Source: Desulfuromonas acetoxidans DSM 684 (GTDB lineage: Bacteria; Desulfobacterota; Desulfuromonadia; Desulfuromonadales; Desulfuromonadaceae). Taken from it: DNA of 64,000 bases. Positions 1 to 9,000 of this stretch are shown piece after piece. The notes below the pieces were generated by a model that made no database searches, was not told the DNA's origin, and was given only the letters and a program-made list of their open reading frames with translations. Every line of letters starts with the position of its first letter. Positions within the stretch are counted from its first letter, which is position 1. A program made the position numbers and the translations under genes. The DNA lies in the NCBI RefSeq assembly GCF_000167355.1, contig NZ_AAEW02000015.1:1-64000 (forward strand). The letters run 5' to 3'.

Positions 1-17
1 TTCATACTGTCAGATGA

Positions 18-449
18 ATCAGTGTTGGCATTCAAGAGATTGACGAACAACATAAGAAACTGGTCAATTTGATTAACCGACTTTATGAAGCGATGACTCT
101 TGGCGAAGACAAGGTTGCTGTGGCCAAGGACGTGTTGAACGAGCTGGTCCAATACACCATCATCCATTTTGCCGTGGAGGAGTGCCTGTTCCGTATTTTT
201 GAATATCCCGATTACAGAGCGCATTGCGACATGCATGAAGATCTTCGGAACCAGGTGTATGAAATTAACAAAAAGGTTCAGGATGGTGAGCGTCTGATTA
301 CGCCGGAACTGCTCTTTTTCCTGCGCAAATGGATTACCAACCACATCATGGTGGAAGATAAGAAATATGGCCCTTTCCTGCTCAAAAAGGGAATGAAAAA
401 GTCATTGGGGAGCAAATTCGGCTTGAGTAAATTCTGGAGACGCAATTGA
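18..449 (+). CDS. bacteriohemerythrin (5' end disrupted or incomplete)
   Basis: Hemerythrin-fold O2-binding protein with a non-heme diiron site. All seven expected ligands are visible in order: His in the IDEQH motif (about base 51), HFAVE (H, E), HCDMH (H, H) and HIMVED (H, D). The family N-terminus (SVGIQEIDEQH) is encoded from base 18 in this frame, but a TGA lies directly before it at 15-17 and there is no good start upstream. The preceding family-like residues (SDE) are read in another frame at 10-18. This suggests a one-base deletion near 19-20, or a sequence error at the window edge. The only in-frame start is TTG at 69, which would remove the first iron ligand. A CTCACAAG/CTTGTGAG hairpin follows at 457-476. 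Function is clear; integrity is not. Confidence 0.75.
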   Translation: MSVGIQEIDEQHKKLVNLINRLYEAMTLGEDKVAVAKDVLNELVQYTIIHFAVEECLFRIFEYPDYRAHCDMHEDLRNQVYEINKKVQDGERLITPELLFFLRKWITNHIMVEDKKYGPFLLKKGMKKSLGSKFGLSKFWRRN

Positions 450-503
450 TCTGAATCTCACAAGGGTTCTTGTGAGAAATTCGGTTTAAGCTCTAAAAAT
501 TTT

Positions 504-534
504 CGGGGGCAGCCTTTCCAAAAGGCTGCCCCCG
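504..534 (-). terminator. Rho-independent terminator of the ATP-grasp gene
   Basis: A perfect 14-bp stem (504-517 with 521-534) with a 3-base loop. Read on the minus strand it is followed by AAAATTTTT, so it fits termination of the gene ending at 565. On the plus strand no T-run follows. Confidence 0.75.
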
Positions 535-564
535 ATGTGATTCAAGACGATTTTTTAAAAGCTC

Positions 565-1734
565 TTATGCCAGTTCAATAAAATCGTGCATGTCTGCTCG
601 CAGCAGATGGTCCAGCTCTTCCTGCTCATCGGACAGGGTATGGGCAAAGACAATGCCGAACACCGGGTAATTTCGATAATTCACCTTGCGCAGTTCCACC
701 GGTTGCTCCAGTTCTTCCAAAACCGCCACATAGTCAAATCCCTTGATTTTATCAACAGGCACATCCGCCGGACGATCAAGAATAACGAAGCTGGTCAGGC
801 GGTCACCGCTGAGGGCGGCAATTTGCTCCCAGTCCGGCTTCTGATTGTCAAAATAGTAAAAATAGGGATTAATGCCATGAGCATGATAGGCGATATCCGT
901 CGTACACCAGCCGGCAAAACGCATGGGATTCAGTTCAATCGGCACAACCTGTCCTTCTGGCGTAATGCGCACTTCGAGGTGGACAGGAAAATGACTCAGC
1001 TCGGCTGAGGTGCCAATCACACTCAGTAATTCGTTCAGCGCATCGTGAAGTTCAAAGACCATCTCAGCCGAGGTGGTGTAGATCCGATCGCTGACATCAT
1101 CCCCGCCCGTGAAACGGTGGTGAAGTACGTTGAGAATTACCGGTTCGCCCACATCATTATAGTAGGCATCAATCGCGTATTCTTCGCCCTCAATACATTC
1201 TTCAACGATAAAGCGACTGGCATCCAGTACCTGTTGCGGGTATTCCGTGCGAAACACATCGATTTCGTTGTGGATTTTTTCGACGATGACAGGCCACTGG
1301 TCGGCATTGTCAACGCGATGAACCGCCATGCTGAAAAAACCAACGGCCGGTTTGACGATGATTGGCCAGGACCATGTCGATGTATCTGTCTGTGCCAGTT
1401 GTTCAGCGGGAATCTCGGCATAGAAGAAATCTGGAAAAGCATCTTTAAGAAGATCGCGAAACGCACATTTGTCTTTAAATAAACGGATTTTCTCCGGCAA
1501 GGGCGTGTTGCTGAGGTGGTCACTGATCCAGCCAATCGAATTTTCCGAATTGCATAACAAGCGTGTGGATGGATCTGAGGACAACAGCTTGCTCGCTTCA
1601 GCCGTTGAGATGGTGTCAGGCTGTTGGGGCAATTGGAGTTGCTGAAGCTCTGGCGTGTCGATCGCGGCGATATGATGCTGTTGAAGGCTCTGCAGCAAAA
1701 AAGAGGAAACATAGGGGCGGTCAAGAAGGATCAT
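565..1734 (-). CDS. ATP-grasp domain protein (carboxylate-amine/thiol ligase-like)
   Basis: Predicted cytoplasmic ATP-grasp ligase of about 389 aa. The start at 1734 (MILLDRPYVSS) is preferred because this hydrophobic strand is the usual beginning of such proteins; an upstream ATG at 1926 would add 64 low-complexity residues. Visible elements are a central WPIIVKPAVG strand (lysine and glycine-rich loop), FIVEECIEGEEYAID (ATP-grasp hallmark), and VHLEVRITPEGQVVPIELNPMRFAG, where E and N bind metal. The substrate cannot be told from sequence. It is divergent from ybiT, with the promoters in the 1735-1946 gap. The Shine-Dalgarno before the chosen start is weak, so the exact start is uncertain. 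Confidence 0.75.
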   Translation of the reverse strand: MILLDRPYVSSFLLQSLQQHHIAAIDTPELQQLQLPQQPDTISTAEASKLLSSDPSTRLLCNSENSIGWISDHLSNTPLPEKIRLFKDKCAFRDLLKDAFPDFFYAEIPAEQLAQTDTSTWSWPIIVKPAVGFFSMAVHRVDNADQWPVIVEKIHNEIDVFRTEYPQQVLDASRFIVEECIEGEEYAIDAYYNDVGEPVILNVLHHRFTGGDDVSDRIYTTSAEMVFELHDALNELLSVIGTSAELSHFPVHLEVRITPEGQVVPIELNPMRFAGWCTTDIAYHAHGINPYFYYFDNQKPDWEQIAALSGDRLTSFVILDRPADVPVDKIKGFDYVAVLEELEQPVELRKVNYRNYPVFGIVFAHTLSDEQEELDHLLRADMHDFIELA

Positions 1735-1946
1735 GAGAGCAGCTTTCGGCAAAAGAGTGAAAAGATAAGAGGTCAGTATACGGTGACCGCTGTGGCTGGG
1801 CAAGTCGCATGGCGAGTGTAAACCACTTTTCCTGTGACGACGCTGGCCTGAAAAGCATTGCGACGCGTTGTGATAAGTGCTATAGAGGCGCAGCCTGAGA
1901 CCGAAATATTTATCCGCATCCTTCAAGATTTGAGAAAGTTGTTGTT

Positions 1947-3581
1947 ATGATCAGCGCCAGCAATATCTGCCTTGCCTACGGTAAGCGCACCATTTTTAAA
2001 AACGTCAATATCAAGTTCACTCCGGGCAACTGCTATGGTCTGATCGGGGCCAATGGTGCCGGGAAATCCACCTTTTTGAAGATTCTCGCCGGTGATGCCG
2101 ATGCCGACAAGGGGGAAGTGACCATCGATAAAGGGATGCGTCTGGCGGTCTTACGCCAAGACCAGTTCGCCTTTGACGAAGAGACCGTGTTCAACACCGT
2201 CATCATGGGCCACGAGCGGTTGTACAAGGTGATGGCCGAACGCGAGGCGATCTACTCCAAGGGAGAGTTCACTGAGGAAGACGGGATTCGCTCCGGTGAA
2301 CTGGAAGCTGAATTCGCTGAAATGAACGGCTACGAGGCCGAATCGGAAGCCGCCGTGTTGCTCAATGGTCTCGGTATTGGCGAAGAGCTGCGTCATAAAA
2401 AAATGAAAGAACTTGAAGGCGGTGAGAAGGTGCGCGTGCTGCTCGCTCAGGCGTTGTTTGGCAATCCCGACATTCTGCTGCTCGACGAGCCGACTAACCA
2501 CCTTGATCTTAAATCGATTCAGTGGCTCGAAGAGTTTCTCGGCCGTTTTCAAAATACCGTCATTGTCGTGTCGCACGACCGGCATTTCTTGAATCAGGTG
2601 TGCACCCATATTGCCGATATCGATTTCAGCACCATCCGCACCTATGTCGGTAACTACGATTTCTGGTATGAAGCCAGCCAACTGGTGTTGAAACAGAAGC
2701 AGGATGCCAATAAAAAAGCCACCGACAAAGCCAACGAACTTAAAGCGTTTATCGCCAGGTTCAGCTCCAACGCCTCCAAGGCCAAACAGGCCACGGCACG
2801 GAAAAAGTTGCTCGATAAAATCGATATTGAAGAGCTGCCGGTGTCGTCGCGCAAATATCCGTTTGTCGTGTTTAAGCCGGAGCGCCCCTGCGGTGATATC
2901 ATTCTTGAGGTGGAGGGTCTGACCAAGAGCATTGACGGCGTCAAAGTACTGGATAATGTCAGCTTTGTGGTCAACAAAAACGACAAAATCGCTTTTGTCG
3001 GCGGCGACGGCCTGGCCAAGACCACCTTGATGCAGATTCTGGCCGGAGAGATGAAGCCCGACAGTGGTTCCTTTCGCTGGGGCGTCACCATTACCAATGC
3101 CTATTTCCCTAAGGAAAACAGTGCTTATTTCGAAAAAGAGATGAGTCTGATTGATTGGCTGTGTCAGTTTCCCCCGCATGAAGGGGAGAGTTTTGCCCGT
3201 GGCTTTCTCGGTCGCATGCTGTTCTCCGGTGATGAAGCCACCAAGATGACCACAGTGCTCAGCGGTGGCGAAAAGGTGCGCTGCATGTTGTCGCGCATGA
3301 TGCTCAGCAGTGCCAATGTGCTGCTGTTCGATGAGCCGACCAACCACCTTGATCTCGAGTCGATCACCGCTCTCAACAACAGCCTTGTTCAGTTCCCTGA
3401 AGTGATCCTGTTCACCTCCCATGACCACAAATTTGTTGCCACGGTTGCCAACCGCATTATCGAACTGACGCCGGCTGGGATTATTGATCGGGTGATGAGC
3501 TTTGACGATTATCTGGAGAGTGCTGAAGTCAATGCCTTGCGAGAACAGCTTTATGGTCAGGAGGCCGATCTGACGTTGTAA
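1947..3581 (+). CDS. ybiT: ABC-F family ATPase, YbiT type
   Basis: Soluble tandem ABC ATPase of 544 aa without membrane segments, matching the YbiT branch of ABC-F translation factors, which act at the ribosomal E site. Nucleotide domain 1: GANGAGKST Walker A, LEGGEKVRVLLA signature, LLLDEPTNHLD Walker B. The YbiT-like LRQDQFAFDE segment is present. A Lys/Ala-rich linker lies at about 245-300. Domain 2: LSGGEKVRCML signature, LLFDEPTNHLD, and an HD switch. The second Walker A reads GGDGLAKTT, with Ala where Gly normally precedes the catalytic Lys. Length is close to E. coli YbiT. Monocistronic, followed by a strong terminator. The precise cellular role of YbiT is not settled. Confidence 0.93.
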   Translation: MISASNICLAYGKRTIFKNVNIKFTPGNCYGLIGANGAGKSTFLKILAGDADADKGEVTIDKGMRLAVLRQDQFAFDEETVFNTVIMGHERLYKVMAEREAIYSKGEFTEEDGIRSGELEAEFAEMNGYEAESEAAVLLNGLGIGEELRHKKMKELEGGEKVRVLLAQALFGNPDILLLDEPTNHLDLKSIQWLEEFLGRFQNTVIVVSHDRHFLNQVCTHIADIDFSTIRTYVGNYDFWYEASQLVLKQKQDANKKATDKANELKAFIARFSSNASKAKQATARKKLLDKIDIEELPVSSRKYPFVVFKPERPCGDIILEVEGLTKSIDGVKVLDNVSFVVNKNDKIAFVGGDGLAKTTLMQILAGEMKPDSGSFRWGVTITNAYFPKENSAYFEKEMSLIDWLCQFPPHEGESFARGFLGRMLFSGDEATKMTTVLSGGEKVRCMLSRMMLSSANVLLFDEPTNHLDLESITALNNSLVQFPEVILFTSHDHKFVATVANRIIELTPAGIIDRVMSFDDYLESAEVNALREQLYGQEADLTL

Positions 3582-3607
3582 TCAAGCTGTTCTCGGCAGA
3601 AATAATA

Positions 3608-3646
3608 ATCCCCCGAAAGAGGCAACGCTCTTTCGGGGGATTTTTT
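3608..3646 (+). terminator. Rho-independent terminator after ybiT (likely bidirectional)
   Basis: Stem 3608-3621 pairs with 3628-3641 around a short loop and is followed by TTTTTT on the plus strand. The convergent zinc-ribbon gene ends at 3667, so it probably serves both genes. Confidence 0.9.
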
Positions 3647-3666
3647 ATTTCGGGAACTAGAGCGAA

Positions 3667-4005
3667 TTAACGTATCTCTTCCAGCAGTTCGTAATAGGCT
3701 TCGAGGTTATGAATCGATTGCAGGGTCATTTTGTACAGCAACCAACTAACAACGACAATAGCCACTGTTGAGAGAACCTTCCACTTGCGCGCCATGGTCG
3801 GGTGCCACCAGATCATCGGCAGCGCCAGCGGCCCGACACAGGCCAACGCCACCCAGATTGACGAGGTGCGAAAGTACCATGGCACACTGTTTGTCGGCGG
3901 TGAGAACTGAAAATTGCGGTTACGCCCGTCGAGAAACTCGCCGCAATGCTTGCATTTAATCGCTTCGTCTTGAATCAGCTCAGCACAAAAGGGGCATTTT
4001 TTCAT
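3667..4005 (-). CDS. zinc-ribbon membrane protein
   Basis: Small (112 aa) protein with an N-terminal zinc ribbon, CPFC at residues 4-7 and CKHC about 14 residues later, of the type common in UPF0547-like proteins. Two hydrophobic segments follow (about 50-70 and 78-98), so the ribbon probably sits in the cytosol next to the membrane. Start taken at the Met directly before KKCPFC; an upstream GTG at 4041 would add 12 residues. No clear Shine-Dalgarno. Function unknown. Confidence 0.7.
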   Translation of the reverse strand: MKKCPFCAELIQDEAIKCKHCGEFLDGRNRNFQFSPPTNSVPWYFRTSSIWVALACVGPLALPMIWWHPTMARKWKVLSTVAIVVVSWLLYKMTLQSIHNLEAYYELLEEIR

Positions 4006-4095
4006 CGGCAACTCGTTGTGTAGGAGAGAGGTGGCGACCACTTGCTTTTTAAGCGGGTCACCTTCCTTCTATTAAGTCACTGTCGCCCGGAGTAT

Positions 4096-4866
4096 TCAAG
4101 CCTTGCATCCGGCAAAGATGGCGATGGGGTAGGAGAAGTGGATCTCATTGCCGACCTGCCGGGTGTTCATGCCCAGTTGATTTTCCCCAATATCGTCACG
4201 GAACAGAGCGCGGATCTTTTCCTCATCTCCCGGATTGGGAAATGACGCCTGCAACTGTTTCTCCAGCTCCATCTCCACCGTATAATGACCGCGCTTGAGG
4301 TCTTTCAGGCCGGACTGGCCGAGTGACTGTTGCCACTCTTCCAGAGCCAGGGCGCGGCTGTGAGAAGGATCGCGTAGTTTTTCCAGCCGATTGTAGGCTT
4401 CAACATTTTCTTTCGGCGGCGCTGCATCCGCAATCACGATCCGGCCACCCGGCTGGCAGACTCGAATCATTTCGTCCAGAGCCGCTTGCGAGTCGAGAAA
4501 GTGGTGAAAGCTGTACCGGGTTACTACGATGGAAAAACTGTGGTCCGCGTAGGGCAGGGGCTGGGCCGTACCGACCTGCCAGCTCAAATTGGTCAAGCCG
4601 AGTTCCTGCTGATGGAGTCGGGCCTGATCAATCATCGCCTGAGTCAGGTCAATGCCGGTGACGTGCTGGGCAGTTTTGGCAAACTCGCAGGCCACCAGCC
4701 CCGGCCCGCAAGCAACATCCAGCACATGATCTTTGTTGGTAACGTTGCTCATGGCAACGAGCATTTCAATGGCGTCCAGGTGGCCGGGAAGCTGGGTGAA
4801 GGGGATCGCCTGACGGCTGAATTGATCAACAATGGTGTCGTGGTGGCTTTGTTTGGCTTGGGTCAT
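4096..4866 (-). CDS. class I SAM-dependent methyltransferase (UbiE/Methyltransf_11-like)
   Basis: About 256 aa, cytosolic. Motif I is DVACGPGLVACEF, followed by an acidic strand end (GIDLTQAMI), DHSFSIVVTRYSFHHF (motif II/post-II) and a QPGGRIVIAD strand. This is the usual architecture of small-molecule methyltransferases; the substrate is unknown. The start at 4866 is fixed by AAAGGAGAAG just upstream; an upstream Met would extend into a dispersed repeat. A paralogue of similar size lies at 17295-18089, sharing the C-terminal RLRDPSH-like region. The 5' side abuts the 158-bp repeat at 4895. Confidence 0.85.
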   Translation of the reverse strand: MTQAKQSHHDTIVDQFSRQAIPFTQLPGHLDAIEMLVAMSNVTNKDHVLDVACGPGLVACEFAKTAQHVTGIDLTQAMIDQARLHQQELGLTNLSWQVGTAQPLPYADHSFSIVVTRYSFHHFLDSQAALDEMIRVCQPGGRIVIADAAPPKENVEAYNRLEKLRDPSHSRALALEEWQQSLGQSGLKDLKRGHYTVEMELEKQLQASFPNPGDEEKIRALFRDDIGENQLGMNTRQVGNEIHFSYPIAIFAGCKA

Positions 4867-4894
4867 GAGACTTCTCCTTTGGCAAAATGCTTTA

Positions 4895-5050
4895 GCAGGG
4901 TGTTGAAAAAGTCCCATCCGGGGCCTTTTCAACGACGCAAGCCGAAAATGCGATTTCCGTCTTGCTTACAAAATCAAGCACTTGAAAACATGTCCTTGAT
5001 TTTGGTCGCCCGTCCATGGGCTCCATAGGCTGTTTTTCAACAGCCTGTTA
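4895..5050 (+). repeat. 158-bp MITE-like dispersed repeat, copy 1
   Basis: Element bounded by imperfect terminal inverted repeats (CAGGGTGTTGAAAAA at the left, TTTTTCAACAGCCTG at the right). A closely similar copy lies in opposite orientation at 45013-45170; identity is visible almost throughout, including the inner GATTTCCGTCTTGCTTACA. It contains no gene. It lies between the methyltransferase start and the end of the AraC gene. Confidence 0.85.
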
Positions 5051-5077
5051 GGAGTAGTGTGACCGATATGGCAGACG

Positions 5078-5899
5078 TTATCTTGTATGAGACTGACGGG
5101 AATCCAAAAGACTTTTGCGGTAGCTGGCCGGACTGATCTGGAAAATCTCCTTGAACACCCGGCTGAAGTGGCTCTGGTCGTAAAAGCCACATTCCAGGGT
5201 GATCTCGGCCAGCTCCTTGCCCGAATCGATCAGCGCCTTGGCCTTGTTGGCTTTGCGATTGAGGAAATAACTCTGCATGGACAGGTGGTAGCTGCGGCGA
5301 AAGATCCGGTTGCAATGTTCCTTGCTGTAACCACACTGGCGGGCGATCTCATCATAAGGCGGTGTTTCTGCCTGACAGTGATCCAACTGCTCACGAATCG
5401 TCACCGCCAGTGGCTCGGCCATTGTGCTGCTGTCGATGCAAAAGGGGTAGCGGTTGAAGTGCTGGTGTAAATACGGCCCCAGCCAGGCGTTCAACAAGGC
5501 TGTTCTTTCAGCGTTGTCGCGTTCATCCAGCAGTTGCCGGCACAGCGTTATGAACTCCGCGTAGACCTGGGGCGTGGTCGTAACGCTTTGACCGAAGATC
5601 GACCACTGTGCTGGGGAAACTTGCTCATAGTCTGCTGGCTGTTCAAAAATTTCCAGCACATATACCCCGGAAAAATCTGCTGAAAAAGCCTCGACACAAT
5701 GGACCACCTGTGGACCAACCGCAACAACCCGGCCCGTGGTCAATTCGACCCCGTTTCCGTTAATTTGTAACCTCAGTGCTCCTGCAGTAATGGCAGAAAT
5801 GACCAGCGACGTGTGACTATGAGGACGTTCGCAGCCACGCGCCTGATCAATAAAGCGCACTTCGAATTGGTTGGCAATGTTAACGGCTTGAATCGTCAT
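5078..5899 (-). CDS. AraC-family transcriptional regulator (cupin sensor)
   Basis: 273 aa. The N-terminal half is a cupin-like sensing domain with a GCERPHSHTSLVIS metal/ligand-strand motif and a second His (QVVHCVEAF). The C-terminal 100 residues contain two AraC helix-turn-helix units: the first around DEIARQCGYSKEHCNRIFRR, the second ending in GFYDQSHFSRVFKEIF, the AraC signature. Ligand and targets are unknown. It reads toward the methyltransferase, separated from it by the 158-bp repeat, so co-regulation is possible but not shown. Confidence 0.9.
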   Translation of the reverse strand: MTIQAVNIANQFEVRFIDQARGCERPHSHTSLVISAITAGALRLQINGNGVELTTGRVVAVGPQVVHCVEAFSADFSGVYVLEIFEQPADYEQVSPAQWSIFGQSVTTTPQVYAEFITLCRQLLDERDNAERTALLNAWLGPYLHQHFNRYPFCIDSSTMAEPLAVTIREQLDHCQAETPPYDEIARQCGYSKEHCNRIFRRSYHLSMQSYFLNRKANKAKALIDSGKELAEITLECGFYDQSHFSRVFKEIFQISPASYRKSLLDSRQSHTR

Positions 5900-6090
5900 G
5901 ATGGTCTCGTGGTTGAGAGTGTGTCTATTAAATGACGGAACTCTCTGTCGTTTGTCAAGAAAGCCTTTGCGATAGGGGGGGCGCCCGTTTGCTCCATTCG
6001 TAACATCTTGTATCTAATGACAGTTTTACCTGTTTATCACTGTTTGGCAAAGACTCCTGTGCTAAACTTGTGGTTCAGGGAGGAACGCTT

Positions 6091-9000
6091 ATGTCACGCT
6101 GGATGAAAAGATCACTGATCACCGTTGCTGTTATCGTCGGGTTGTTGCTGTTATCGATGTTGGTCGTACCCTGGCAAGTTAAAAAACAGGGAACCGCCTG
6201 GATTGCCGAAAATACCGAGCGGACTCTTACCATTGAAAAGGCTTATTTCAATCCTTTTACCTTAAAGCTCGAACTTTCCGGTGTCACCCTGACCGAACCG
6301 GCCAGTGATCAGCCGTTTGTTTCTTGGGATCGCCTGATGGTGGCCGTCAGTCTGCGCTCGATCATTGATCAGGCGTTGATTTTGCGCCGCATTGAGATTG
6401 ATCACCCCTATGTCAAGATCGACCTGCTCGGGGAGCAGCAGTTCAACTTCTCCGATTTTATGCACCTGGGCGACGATGCGCCTCCTCCGGTTGAACCTGT
6501 GCCAGAAGAAGAGTCCGGCCCGTTCCTGTTTTCGTTTAATAACATCGTCATCAGCGATGGCGAGATCGACTTCAATGATCAGGCATCGCCGCAAAGCTCT
6601 CACCATGAGATCCGTCAACTGGCCCTGAGCGTGCCGGTGATCGGCAATGTGGAATATCTGGCCGATGAATATGTCACGCCGGAGCTGGCCATGCTGCTCA
6701 ATGGCGCTGATATTCATGCCGAGGGCCAATCCAAGCCGTTTGATAACTCTCTCGAAACTAACCTGTCGCTGGCGTTTTTTAATACCGATCTGGCGTTTTA
6801 TGCGCAGAATGCACCGGTGGCGCTGCCTGTCGATGTGCAGAGTGGCATCCTTGATTGCGAGATCAATCTCACCTATCTGGTCACCAAGGATGAATTGCCT
6901 AAGCTGCTGGTTAACGGTGATTTTGCCCTCAGTGAGCTGGTGGTCAATGAGCCGGATGGCAAGCCGCTGTTTGCCATGCCGACCCTGCTGCTCGACGTTG
7001 AACAGGCCGATGTGTTCAAGCAGGATTTTACCTTATCCCTGATTGCCCTATTTGAACCCCATCTGTGGCTCAGCCGCGATGAACAGGCGCAATTGAACCT
7101 GACGCGGTTGTTCGCTTCCTCCGAGCCACAAAGTGAAGAGCCTCCGGCGGTGGAGGGTGAGGGTGAAGGGAGCATGCCCCTGTTGCTGATCCGTTCACTG
7201 GCACTGCATAACGGGCAACTGTCGTTTGATGATCAGTCACTCAAAACACCGATTGCCGAACGGATTCATGGTATCACTCTGACGGTGGACAATTTTTCCA
7301 CCCATCCCGACCAACAAGCCACGCTTGATCTGCGCCTGCAGACGGATCATCAGCTGGATGTTGCCATCAATGGTCAACTCGGTGCCGTGCCCGCTCAGGC
7401 CGATCTGGCCTTCAGCGCCAACGGCTTACAGCTTGAACCTTATTATCCCTATCTTGAACAAGTGCTCACCGCACCGCTTTCCGGTCAGGTCGATGCCGCA
7501 GCTCAGCTTGTTTATGCCGATGGCAACACCCTGGTGCACGATGGCGCGGTGACGCTCCGTGATCTGGTGGTGCCGTTTTCCGGTGAGGATCGTTTTACCC
7601 TCAAACAATTGCAGGTGAACGGCACCACGGTGGATGTCAACGCGCAGCAGGTCAATCTGGGGCAGCTCAGTCTGACTCAGGGTGATATCAAAGCGACTCG
7701 AATGGCCGATGGATCGTTGTCACCGGAAAAACTGCTGCGCCCGGCACAACAGCAACCCCCGCAAACGACTGCAACACAACAAGATTCAAAGCCGTGGAAT
7801 ATCAACCTGGCCAGCTTCGACCTCGGCCCGTTTAAGCTGCAATTTCGTGATGACACCAGCGAGAAAAAACCGCTGCTTGTGGTCAACCAGATTGGTGTGC
7901 ATGCCGAGAATCTCAGCTTTCCCAAGGCGACAAAGAGTCCGTTCAAGTTGACGGCTAAAGTGGGCAAAACAGGAGATGTGCGGGTTGATGGCTCCGTGGT
8001 GCACACGCCGCTGAATCTGGTGGCAACATCGCGCATCAAGGCGTTTCCGTTGGATGACTTCAACGACTTTATCCCTGCCGATCTGAAACTCAAGGTCAAA
8101 GACGGGCAACTGTTCTCCACGATCACCACTCGCCTCAATCAGCAGGGCTCTGACCTGAAAGGGACATTCTCCGGTGATGTCGCTGTCCACCGCTTTAATC
8201 TTCTCGATGGTTTCGGCGGTGAAATGGTGCGTTGGGACGGCCTCAACCTGTCCGGCATTCAGGGCGATGTCGCGCCGTTTGCCCTGCATATCAAAGAAGT
8301 CGCTCTCAACGACTATCAGGCCAATATCGAAGTGGCTGCCGATGGCCAGGTTAACCTGACCAGTGTTCAGGCTTCTGAGGCGGCTGAGACCGAAGGGGAG
8401 GCGGCTGTTGAGCCTAAGCCGGAACCGGCGGCTGTGGCCGAGGCGATGAAACCGGAATCCAGCGAGCCGCCAGCGGATATCCGCATTGATGCCGTCACCT
8501 TGCAAGGGGGCACGGTTTCCTTCACCGACCGCCATCTGCCCAGCACCTTTGCTACCACCATGTACGATCTGGGCGGGCGCATCTCCGGTCTGGCCTCCGA
8601 TGAAGAGATGCAGGCCGATGTTGACCTGCGCGGTCAATTGGAAAACAACTCGCCACTGACCATCACCGGTAAACTCAATCCGCTCAGCCAAGATCTGTTT
8701 GCTGATCTGACCATCAGCTTCAAAGATATCGACCTATCGCCGATGACGCCGTATTCCGGCACCTATCTCGGCTATGCCATCGACAAGGGCAAGCTGTATC
8801 TTGACCTCAACTACACCATCGAACATCAGCAGATTGAAGCTGACAACAAGGTGATGATCGACCAGTTCACCTTTGGCGACTCCATCGACAGCGAACAAGC
8901 GACCTCGCTGCCGGTCGCCTTTGCCATCTCACTGCTCAAAGATCGCAACGACGAGATTCATCTCGATATTCCCATTTCCGGCAACCTCAACGATCCCGAC

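Noticed and set aside
2151-3428. 425-aa ORF antisense to ybiT
   Set aside because: Mirror frame of a strongly supported ABC-F gene; low-complexity His/Phe-rich composition, no motif, no ribosome-binding site.
7786-8691. 301-aa ORF antisense to the DUF748 gene
   Set aside because: Opposite-strand shadow of a well-supported long coding region.
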